This document shows, one piece after another, positions 56,200 through 64,000 of a stretch of DNA of 64,000 nucleotides. Numbering within the stretch: position 1 is the first letter of the stretch; every line of letters begins with the position of its first letter. The notes below the pieces were generated by a model that saw only the letters and a list, made by a program, of their open reading frames with translations, was not told the origin of the DNA and did not search any database. The stretch spans positions 51,075,272-51,139,271 of the forward strand of contig NC_068910.1 of the NCBI RefSeq assembly GCF_023091745.1, written 5' to 3'. The stretch comes from Budorcas taxicolor (Eukaryota; Chordata; Mammalia; Artiodactyla; Bovidae). A program made the translations under genes and the position numbers.

Positions 56200-56330
56200 C
56201 ACTTGCTGAGTCCAATCTCCTTATTTTACAGCTGGAACGATGAAGCCCCAGCAGGCAGTGCGACCAGATGGGTCATGCTATCGGCCGTGGTGCCGAGCAA
56301 GCTAAACTCTGTGAGGTCGGCTGAGGTCCC
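56200..56330 (-). mobile_element. MIR/L2-like relic
   Basis: 'gagtccaatctccttatttt' and 'acagctggaacgatgaagcc' fit an antisense MIR core, strongly decayed. A 110-codon frame (56203-56535) starts here without support. Confidence 0.4.
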
Positions 56331-56652
56331 ATGTAACCTGGAGGAATCCTGGCATGGATTTCAAATCCTCCTCTCCATTCTGGCACCCATTCTGGTACCC
56401 ATATGTCTCTGCATACATAGAAGCCGAGGCAGAGAAAAGCACGAGGATTGCCAAGGTCCTAGAATCCTGAAAATAGTTGCTATACCCAGTTGCCATGACA
56501 ACCCACTTAGGAAAGTACCTAGGTGCCAGACTTAGGTTTTTTTTTTTCTTTCTGGGTCCCAGAGGAGTACCAGAGTGAGATGATAACTCTTTTATTGCTA
56601 CCTAGAGAGAAGCCTTTCTGCCCTGTGCGGCTTCCTCGGGCAGATCAGCACC
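56331..56652. other. Unassigned single-copy sequence
   Basis: Nothing recognised. Confidence 0.45.
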
Positions 56653-56780
56653 CCAGGGATGGTGGCTGATGCAACTCTAGCTGGTTTTATTTTCTTGGGA
56701 GACAAAGGTCTCTGATGACGGTTGTGTCTTGAAAAATAAGGGGCTTCTATAAGCTAACACATGTATGGAAACTCGTGATT
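56653..56780 (+). repeat. Unclassified ~125-bp repeat, copy 1
   Basis: Shares 'ctgatgcaact', 'gctggttttat', 'tctctgatgac', 'gttgtgtc' and 'agctaac' in the same order with 57294-57322 plus 57689-57792. By eye the two are about 80% alike. I cannot match it to a known family. Confidence 0.8.
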
Positions 56781-57189
56781 TTTTTCAGCCCCAACTTTTA
56801 CCGCAGTTTTGAGGCTCCCTGCTCTATTTCCCTCTACTTGTTTTCCACCAGAGCATCTGCTCCTTCCTGCAGAGGAAACATTTGTGCTGTTCAAATGGTT
56901 GGACTATGAGTCACATATTAAGCATGAGGTACTTTTCTGAATGATGCTGAGCACGGGCTTAATTAAAAGGGAGGAAGAAGTTCTGGTGAGTGGGAGCAAG
57001 GTTGAGGTGTTGAGAACTGTGCAAAGTGCCAGCCTCCCCCTGGGGATCACTTGCTCCTTCTGGCAGGAAAGCATCATCCATCCACATTTAGGATGTGAAT
57101 ATCCTCTGTGAATTCCCAGAACTGCAACAGGATGTTCCCAGAACCATGTACCTGAATGGTGGGGTATCATATTGATCACCAACATTCAC
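56781..57189. other. Unassigned single-copy sequence
   Basis: Nothing recognised. Confidence 0.45.
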
Positions 57190-57285
57190 ACTGCGCTTCC
57201 TATGTGTCAGACACTATTTTTAGCGCTTTTGTGTTTTAACCCTCTAAATCCTTACAGTCACTCAATGAGGTAGGTACTAGAGAGG
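57190..57285 (-). mobile_element. MIR SINE, left part
   Basis: Antisense MIR: 'cctatgtgtcagacactatt', 'ttaaccctctaaatccttac', 'ctcaatgaggtaggtact'. MIR-like text seems to resume at about 57800-57850 ('aagtggcaattttaggattt'). Confidence 0.72.
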
Positions 57286-57322
57286 TAACATTTCAAGGAT
57301 GGCATCTGATGCAACTTGGCTG

Positions 57323-57324
57323 TG

Positions 57325-57356
<32 letters not shown>

Positions 57357-57688
57357 CTGAAGGATAATTGCTTTACAGAATTTTGCTGTTTTCTGTCAAA
57401 CCTCAACATGAATCAGCCATAGGTATACATATATCCCCTCCCTTTTGAACCTCCCTCCCATTTCCTCCCCATCCCACCCCTCTAGGTTGATACAGAGCCC
57501 CTGCTTGAGTTTCCTGAGCCATACAGCAAAATAGACTTATAGACATGGGGAGAGGGGAGAGCAGAGTGAGATGTGTGGAAAGAGTAACATGGAAAGTTAC
57601 ATTCAGTTCAGTTCAGTTCAGTCGCTCAGTCGTGTCTGACTCTTTGTGACCCCATGAATCGCAGCATTATATGTAAAATAGATAGCCC
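57323..57688 (-). mobile_element. L1 insertion with 5' inversion (twin priming)
   Basis: Target duplications acttggctg lie at 57314-57322 and 57689-57697. From the T-run (57325-57339) to about 57527 the L1 3' UTR is antisense ('aacatgaatcagccatagg', 'tttcctgagccatacagcaa'). From there to 57688 the upstream L1 sequence is in sense orientation ('atagacttatagacatgggg', 'gtaaaatagatagccca'). Confidence 0.9.
57601..57665 (-). mobile_element. BovB tail, very short copy
   Basis: (TTCAG)n then 'tcgctcagtcgtgtctgact' and 'accccatgaatcgcagc'. It interrupts the inverted L1 arm between 'ggaaagttacatt' and 'attatatgtaaaa'. Confidence 0.88.
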
Positions 57689-57792
57689 ACTTGGCTGGTT
57701 TTATCCCCTACGGAGACAAACGTCTCTGATGACTGTTGTGTCATGAAAAATGCTGGGCTTGTATGTATCAGCTAACCGGCTCATGGACACTC

Positions 57793-57879
57793 TGCTATAT
57801 AAGTGGCAATTTTAGGATTTATATTCAGGCAGAGCTTGCTCTTAGCATGCCTTATCACCCCATTGACATGTGACTGTCC
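57793..57879. other. Possible MIR right part
   Basis: 'aagtggcaattttaggattt' and 'attcaggcagagcttgctct' fit the other half of the MIR at 57190-57285. Confidence 0.5.
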
Positions 57880-58330
57880 ATCCAATTGACACTAGATGGC
57901 GGTTATACTGCTGGATCACCGCTTATTCAATAGGCCACCACTTCTGTGTTCTTCTGCCTTTCTCCACAATGCCTTTGGCTACCATCTCTTCTTCCCCACA
58001 TTCCATCACTGTTTAGGTCCTAGTTCTTTCTCACCTGGGCAATCAAATGGCAACGGGTCGCATCCCTCTGCCTCTCCCACTGGGTTTGCCCAGTCTGCTC
58101 TCCACACTACAGCCAAAAAGACGCTCCTAAAAATGCACCTCCGGTCTTTATCACTTCCGCTTGAAATGCAGATCTTCTCCATCCTTTTCTGGCTCTCACA
58201 CCTTTAGCAGCGCTCAGGTCTTAGGCATACTCCTATCACAATTAGGTTTTTCTCTGCTTTAATTGTCCGTCTGTTCTGGCTTACCCATGACCTAATGCCA
58301 GACAGAATTTTTGCTTTTTTGTGCTTGTTT
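57880..58330 (+). mobile_element. L2 LINE fragment
   Basis: 'gtctgctctccacactacag' with 'ccaaaaagacgctcctaaaa' and 'tggcttacccatgacctaat' follow the L2 3' region. A 103-codon frame at 57896-58207 is pyrimidine-biased L2 text, not a gene. Confidence 0.65.
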
Positions 58331-58384
58331 CTCCACTTCCTAAAACATTTCCTTACTCATAGTCAACAAAGAAAAAAGAAAAGA

Positions 58385-58860
58385 AAGTTGTATTAACAGC
58401 TACTGAATTAAAATGGCTAGTTAGATCCCGGACTTCATGTTAGGAAGTTGCCATGAAACGTTCCCTATTGTATTTCGAGACTAATTATGAAATTGCCATT
58501 ATAAAGCACACATTCCTCTCACAGAACAATTAAAAAACTCAATCCTGACAGCCACAATTAGTGTACCACTCTGGAGACAAAAATTTTTTTCAGTCAGAAA
58601 ACAAATGGCTTTCAGTCTCAATCCAGAATCACCGTCAGAAGCATGATTTTGTTTTCGAAGATTAATGCCTACTTTTCTTTAAGTACCCCAAACCACACTC
58701 ATTCTGCTGATGGGCTCCACTGTGATTGCTTTGAATGTGCATGATCCATTAATGCCATATGTCATAATACACCTTGTTAGGGAACATTGTTTCAATGTCT
58801 CAGCCATAATCGGCCGTTTCGAAAATACACACTACTGGGGATGAAGTATGGCGTAGTTTA
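58385..58860. other. Repeat-free block, possible conserved noncoding element
   Basis: About 475 bp with no repeat signature, balanced base content and many ATTA/TAAT homeodomain-type cores ('gagactaattatgaaattg', 'gatccattaatgccatatg'), plus an isolated CpG cluster 'aatcggccgtttcgaaaa' at about 58809-58826. No open exon. Confidence 0.3.
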
Positions 58861-59049
58861 GTGAGGAATGCCCAGGGAAGGCTTGCACCTTCTTAAAGAG
58901 AATCTCTTCATTTCGGTAGATGACACCTTCTTTTCTCCAGCCATATAATCTATCATCATGGATTTCCTTCTCCTTCCTCAATGACCACAGCCAACTGCTT
59001 AAAAGACGATTGAATTCACCTCCTCCTCATCTCCATCACTACTACTTCT
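58861..59049. other. Unassigned spacer
   Basis: Nothing recognised. Confidence 0.4.
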
Positions 59050-59260
59050 ACCATTGCCTTGCCATCTTTTGTTGGAAACTGCAATATCGTCTTTATTAAT
59101 TTTTCTGTCTCCTGTCTTATTCTTTCAGTGTCTTCTGAGTACTCTATCTAAAAATTAAAGTTTACCATGCCATTTTCTTATTTAAAACCCACTGAAAATT
59201 CTCCACAGTTCAATTTCTATTACCTGGCACTCAAAGCTTTCTATTATTTGACTGACAATT
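59050..59260 (+). mobile_element. L2 LINE relic
   Basis: 'aaaacccactgaaaattctc' and 'ttacctggcactcaaagctt' fit L2 3' text, decayed. Confidence 0.5.
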
Positions 59261-59299
59261 ATAGAAATAGATAATAGATAATCATATCCATTATTTAAA

Positions 59300-59410
59300 T
59301 ATCAATTATTATTTACTGGGTGTCAAGGACTGTTCTAAGTGCTTTTAATATACTAACTCATTCATTCTCATAACACTCCTAGAAAGTATTATTTCATCAC
59401 TGTCTTACTT
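59300..59410 (-). mobile_element. MIR SINE relic
   Basis: Antisense: 'ttactgggtgtcaaggactg', 'ttctaagtgcttttaatata', 'ctcattcattctcataacac'. Confidence 0.75.
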
Positions 59411-59699
59411 TCAAATTTCAAAACTTGCCATTCTTACTATATAATGTATATATGTAGTTTATAGATCATGAGATTTTACTCATATTTCTTCCTCTGCTTG
59501 GTTATGACTTCCATTTGCTTCCTATTTTATCTTCTTACTGATCACTGATAACTCATTTTAGATGTATTATTAGCTCCTCAAAGCCTGTTCTTCCCTTTTT
59601 TCCAAATGTGGGAAAAGAACCTTTGTCTAAACTTCCATAACACTTTACATAAAAGCTGAACACGATATTTGCATGTTGAACTCTCACTGTCTCTTTATG
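59411..59699. other. Unassigned AT-rich spacer
   Basis: Nothing recognised. Confidence 0.4.
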
Positions 59700-59830
59700 G
59701 ACACATGACTAGTTTGAGTCTTAGAGGGAAAGGACTATGTTTTATTCTGTATCTACATTTGTATTACACCCATTTCCAGCAAATGCCCACTAAATACTTA
59801 TTGAACAGAATGGGTACTTTCCTGCATATT
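59700..59830 (+). mobile_element. L2 3' end
   Basis: 'tagagggaaaggactatgtt' and 'cactaaatacttattgaaca' match the L2 terminal region. Confidence 0.65.
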
Positions 59831-60294
59831 CATGAAAAAGAATATTTACATGGTAAATATGACTGAGCATTAGTGTAAAGAGGATGCTGGGAGGGGCAGG
59901 AAAGAAAATGAGCTGCGGATGAAAGCAGACGAACAAGTTTAAACCAGGAAAACGTCATGAAAAACTGTATTTTTGAGTCATTTTAAAATAACAAGAAACA
60001 AAGGAAAGAAAGAGAAAAATAATATTCCACAGTCTAGTTTTCCATGAGGTATTTGCAAGCTTGCTTTTGGACATGGAAATAAGGTATAGAGAATGTATTT
60101 GGAAGAATGGTGGTATTGAAATAACCATGTGGTGAAGTATCTTAAATATTATAGGAGAATGACTGTTGGTATTCCAGTCAATATGGAACCACTTACGTTC
60201 TTGCACCAGGCAGGAGATTGACTAAGAAAGCAATTAAGAAAGATTATTAAGCAGCTGTTGGATAGATCAGACATTAAAGATGACAGGAACAGGA
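59831..60294. other. Unassigned AT-rich sequence
   Basis: Nothing recognised. Confidence 0.45.
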
Positions 60295-60560
60295 GAGTAG
60301 ACAAGAATATATTGCATACTGTAAAAATAAATTGTGGTATATATATATATATGACAGAATACTATAGAGCAATGAAAAAAAAAAGAAGAAATGAAACCAT
60401 CTAATCTAATCACCATGGATGAACTGCCGAACAGTGATTCTGAGAGCGAAAACAGCACGACTACATTTACATAAAATGCAAAATATGAAAAAAATATTAG
60501 TTATTTTTGAAGGAAACAAATATGAACAAGCATTTGACTTAACTGTCGAAAAGTCATTCA
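60295..60560 (+). mobile_element. Old L1 ORF2/3' UTR fragment
   Basis: 'gacagaatactatagagcaa' and 'ctacatttacataaaatgca' fit the L1 ORF2 terminal region, with a short TA microsatellite at 60337-60351. Confidence 0.65.
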
Positions 60561-60774
60561 TGAGAAAGATGAACAATAAATTTAGGAGATCAGTTGTTTA
60601 TAGAAAAAGAAAGAATATGTTTGTAAGACTATGCATAAGTCTTTTCTTTTTTCCAATATTTTATTTCTTACCCTGGTGAGTGGGCATATTAGGTACTCAT
60701 TCTCAATGTGCTGTATAACACAGACACATACGATCGCAGTAATAATAAATAGAAAGCAATGGAAAATGTATTTT
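60561..60774. other. Unassigned spacer
   Basis: Nothing recognised. Confidence 0.4.
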
Positions 60775-61176
60775 AAGAAGGCTGAGCACCAAAGAATTGA
60801 TGCTTTTGAACTGTGGTGTTGGAGAAGACTCTTGAGAGTCCCTTGGACTGCAAGGAGATCCAACCAGTCCATTCTGAAGGAGATCAACCCTGGGATTTCT
60901 TTGGAAGGAATGATGCTAAAGCTGAAGCTCCAGTACTTTGGCCACCTCATGCGAAGAGTTGACACATTGGAAAAGATTCTGATGCTGGGAGGGATTAGGG
61001 GGCAGGAGGAGAAGAGGACGACAGAGGATGAGATGGCTGGATGGCATCACCAACTCGATGGATGTGAGTCTGAGTGAACTCCGGGAGTTGGTGATGGACA
61101 GGGAGGCCTGGCGTGCTGCGATTCATGGGGTCGCAAAGAGTCGGACATGACTGAGTGACTGAACTGAACTGAACTG
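60775..61176 (+). mobile_element. BovB LINE 3' end
   Basis: Starts 'aagaaggctgagcaccaaag' and ends in (ACTGA)n, 'gactgaactgaactgaactg'. The reverse-transcriptase C-terminal frame is open from the truncation, but an extra G in the G-run near 61001 shifts it, so the protein ends as ...HHQLDGCESE (61077). The copy is very similar to that at 53.6 kb. Confidence 0.96.
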
Positions 61177-62004
61177 CAAATATAGCTGCAGGTAGAAAGG
61201 GGAAGAAAAGATCCATGAATTAATATAAGGGAAAAAAGGAGTTAAGATCTTTACTGAGGCATTTCAGGTCAACAAAAGCACAGATGGATGAAGACAGCAG
61301 AGCCACTTAAGCGACTGACATCTTGGAGAGTGTTTCATATTTCCGAGTAGAGTTATGATGTTTAGATATAAAGATAGCTTAGCGACAGCAAGAAACATAC
61401 GAGTGTTGAAAGAAAATTGGAGATAATCTGAGCACAGGCAATAGCTGAAAACATGTGAGCAGTGAGTTCACTGAGGGACAGGAAGAAAAAAAAACAAAGG
61501 GCCTTGAAACGCTGCAGAGTTAGTGAGCCTGGTAGAAAGGAGAGTGAGCAAAGGAAAAGTGTTTTTATTTGTTGGCAAAGGCTCCAGAGACAAGTCAGCT
61601 TTTTATTGAGTTCGAACATAAGGAGAAGTACCCAAGAATGTAAGCCTTTCATCACATTTGTTTCATCTGTCACTGTATTTACTTTCCCTTGAGAATTTAA
61701 ATGGAGATAGATCTGAGTGAATTTGAAATTTGCTATTTTATAATGTTAAGTCCAAAACTTCTAAATAGTTTTGAAAAATCATCAGGTCTGTTAGAGATTT
61801 ATTTAGAACGCTTTCAAATGTGCCTGTCTCTTAAGTTTCAGCTATTTTTTCCTCTTCTACACATTATCACCTACATTTGACTTTCGAAAAGATAAAGAAA
61901 ACTATGATTGTTGCTAATATGTGTTGGGATGTTTCTATGTGACAAGAAAGACACAAAACTTGTACATAGATGACCTCGTTTATAATCAAGGACTTATTTA
62001 ATCC
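61177..62004. other. Unassigned single-copy sequence
   Basis: Nothing recognised. Opposed frames near 61362-61692 have no support. Confidence 0.45.
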
Positions 62005-62680
62005 ACAACTACTTTTTAAGCAATTTGCTTCTAGTATGCACAGACACTGTCCTAGGTGCTGAAGATATGACAGTGAACCAAACAGACCCAAATTCTTGCC
62101 CAGAGTTTACCTTCTTGTGGGAGGAGAGCGCATAAGTGAAATACATTAGTATAATATAACATACAGTTTTGTTGTGTTTGTGTTGATATAAATAATGAAG
62201 GAAAGGGGCTGAAAGTTCATGAGGGTGGTATTTAATTTTAAGTAGGACGATCAGAGAAAGTCTCACCATTTTGCTGATTTGATTAAAGCCTGGAGGAGGG
62301 AAGGAAGTCAGTGGTAATAACGATGTGGGAGCAAACTCACGGCAAAGGGAATGGTAAGAATGAACGCAGACATACCAATAGGATGGAGCCTGATTGTCTG
62401 GGGTGTGACCTGTACTCTCAGGGCAGGGAGAGGAGTAAGAAATGGGCTTGGAGAGGAATGGGAGGGGAGGGAAGAGGAGACTAGGAAGCCCTTTCAGGAA
62501 ATGCTGCCTTTCATTTTAGTGAGGTAGGAAGGCTCCATCAGGCTCTGAGCAGAAACGTGGCCTGATTTGAGTTTTATTTTAGCAAGACCAGTACAGGAAA
62601 CAAGGGCAGACATAGAGGTGCCCAGGGAGGGGGCAGGTGGGAGTTGCTGATGACTTAGACCAGGGTTGGAGCTGCGGAAG
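62005..62680 (-). mobile_element. L2 LINE, long antisense copy
   Basis: The order 'gacactgtcctaggtgctga', 'atatgacagtgaaccaaaca', 'ggacgatcagagaaagtctc', 'gaaacgtggcctgatttgag' and 'gttttattttagcaagacca' follows the reverse complement of L2 over about 670 bp. It is the best L2 copy in the window. Confidence 0.78.
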
Positions 62681-63189
62681 TTGGAAGAAATGATATTTTT
62701 CTGGCACAAAATGTTTTGGTTGTGATGTGAATATGCAATTTTCTTGTTAATGCATATGTGATTTTGAGACTGAGGTAATTGTAAGGTCCTTTCTGATGGA
62801 TAAGCATTCTTTTTCTTTTTTTAGACCACTGGGAAGCCATCATTGTTCCACACGCTATGGCTACCCTACATGAAATGACCTCCATTTGTTGCATATAGAA
62901 TAGAAAGCAAATTCTTTATCTCCTTAAACAACTGCAATAAAATTACTTCTAATGGCTGGTTACAGTGCCATTTTTACAGTGCCAAGACAATGTCTCATGT
63001 TATTAAAGATGAAAGATGTTAAACATGAAAGTCTGATCCTGCGGTACTATCTTTCCATTTTGAACCGTCACTGCACAAAGAAAAGCACACTGCTGATAAT
63101 TTAGCACAGTTACAGATCTGGGGTGAATTTTATCAAACTGACATTAAAACATGCCATGCTAGTGCAAGTCAGGTTTGTTTTCTCACTGT
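62681..63189. other. Unassigned single-copy sequence
   Basis: Nothing recognised. Confidence 0.45.
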
Positions 63190-63411
63190 CCTTGTTGTTT
63201 AGTCACTAAGTTGTGTCCAACTCTTTCACCACCCCATGGACTATAGCCCACCAGGCTGCTCTGTCCATAGCACTTCCCAGGCAAGAATACTGGAGTGGAT
63301 TGCCATTTCCTTTTTCAGGGGGTCTTCCTGACCCAGGGATCAAACCTACGTCTCCCGCATTGCAGACAGGTTGTTTTTTTTTTTTTACTGCTGAGCCACC
63401 AAGGAAGCCCC
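63190..63411 (-). mobile_element. Bov-tA SINE, full length
   Basis: Antisense Bov-tA with a T12 run expanded at the head (about 63374-63385). Flanks ccttgtt at about 63189 and 63414 suggest the target duplication. Confidence 0.94.
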
Positions 63412-63734
63412 CAGCCTTGTTTACCAACACCTTAATAGATAAATGTTACTAGCAACTGAGCTACTAAGGAAGCATGGACATTCACTGGGCATCAAAATAA
63501 TCACAAATATCAACAAAAAGTAGTTGTTAGTTATGAGGTCATCCCTGGTAGCAAACTGGCTAGTCACATGATCCAGGAGACACTTTGTATCTTTTTAGAC
63601 TAAATTCCACAGAAAATACAAAAATAGCACTAAGTTCAGATAATAATAATAAATATCCTACTGGCTCTTATAATAATAAAAACAGTATGATATTTTGTTA
63701 TGATTCTTCTCAGAAAGAAGTAGCTATATTAGTC
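63412..63734. other. Unassigned spacer
   Basis: Short AATA repeats near 63641-63680. Nothing else. Confidence 0.4.
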
Positions 63735-64000
63735 ATACAGTACTCCAAACTTACTATGTAACAACTTACCTCCAACCTCAGTAGCTTGAAGTAGCAATTG
63801 TTCATTTCCATGGATCTGCAGCATTATTGGGTCTGTTCCCCTTGGCAGGGCCTAGGAAGGCAGTTCTGCTTCAAGGTGAGGGTCAGTGAGTGAGATGGGA
63901 GAAGCTGTTCCCTATGTGTTTATCCTCCTTGAACAGGGGCCTGGTTAAGGCATGTCCTTTTCAGTGATGGCAGAAGTGCAGCAGAGATGGCCAACCTGGA
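63735..64000. mobile_element. Old mammalian interspersed repeat, unnamed, cut by window edge
   Basis: 'tatgtaacaacttacctcca', 'acctcagtagcttgaagtag' and 'ttccatggatctgcagcatt' match the same unnamed family as at 14.1 and 24.2 kb. It runs off the end of the window. Confidence 0.45.

Larger units (their letters stand above)
57294..57792 (+). repeat. Unclassified repeat, copy 2, split by L1
   Basis: Left piece 57294-57322 and right piece 57689-57792 form one copy of the segment at 56653-56780. A 5'-inverted L1 has inserted into it. This copy appears to sit within a MIR. Confidence 0.8.

Noticed and set aside
56203..56535. 110-codon plus-strand frame as a small secreted protein
   Set aside because: Begins in a decayed MIR-like segment, has no signal peptide of convincing form, and lacks splice or promoter support.

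Overview
The window is ordinary-looking mammalian intergenic DNA from a bovid (cattle, buffalo, sheep or goat type). The evidence is the repeat content. BOV-A2 dimeric SINEs, Bov-tA SINEs, BovB (RTE clade) LINE 3' ends and a ruminant class I retroviral solo LTR occur together only in ruminants. CHR-type tRNA-derived SINEs and the artiodactyl L1 3' UTR fit the same clade, and old mammalian MIR, L2 and MLT1 relics form the background. I cannot separate the bovid genera from the sequence alone.

I see no convincing protein-coding gene, RNA gene, CRISPR array or CpG-island promoter. Every long open frame I examined is a retroelement frame, the antisense of one, or a chance frame running through SINEs. 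The best reading frame is the C-terminal end of the BovB reverse transcriptase at 53.66-54.16 kb, a LINE remnant rather than a host gene.

Layout. 0-5.5 kb: L1 tails, a BOV-A2, a solo LTR nested in an older element, and a nest in which an old L1 was hit by a CHR SINE and by an L1 tail that carries a BovB tail. 5.5-9.2 kb: AT-rich and mostly unassigned. 9.2-13.6 kb: alternating Bov-tA and CHR SINEs, a BovB 3' end, a hAT-like element and a long CA microsatellite. 13.6-23.1 kb: two BOV-A2 copies, several tRNA SINEs, a BovB 3' end and a 38-bp micro-insertion. 23-32 kb: an antisense LTR-like relic, a 1.7-kb old L1 split by a Bov-tA, and CpG-bearing single-copy DNA. 32-39 kb: a tandemly duplicated MIR core, L2/MIR, and a SINE inside a SINE. 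39.2-39.9 kb: a young L1 tail whose 5' junction carries an inverted copy of the target flank. 40-48 kb: mostly single-copy sequence with CHR/Bov-tA SINEs and an antisense MLT1. 48-54.4 kb: L1 tail, BovB fragments, a 24-bp minisatellite and the best-preserved BovB 3' end. 54.9-64 kb: MLT1-like LTR, duplicated single-copy segments, a twin-primed L1 in or beside a MIR, L2/MIR relics, another BovB 3' end and a Bov-tA.

The most interesting signals are rearrangement footprints of retrotransposition: the fold-back L1 junction, the 5'-inverted L1, the 38-bp BovB-tail insertion with its own target duplication, microsatellites arising repeatedly at one position of L1 tails, and a minisatellite at the end of a BovB copy. 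A few repeat-free blocks may be conserved regulatory DNA, which only a cross-species alignment can show. Repeat family names are from memory of consensus sequences; edges are usually good to about 10 bp, and exact where target-site duplications are quoted.
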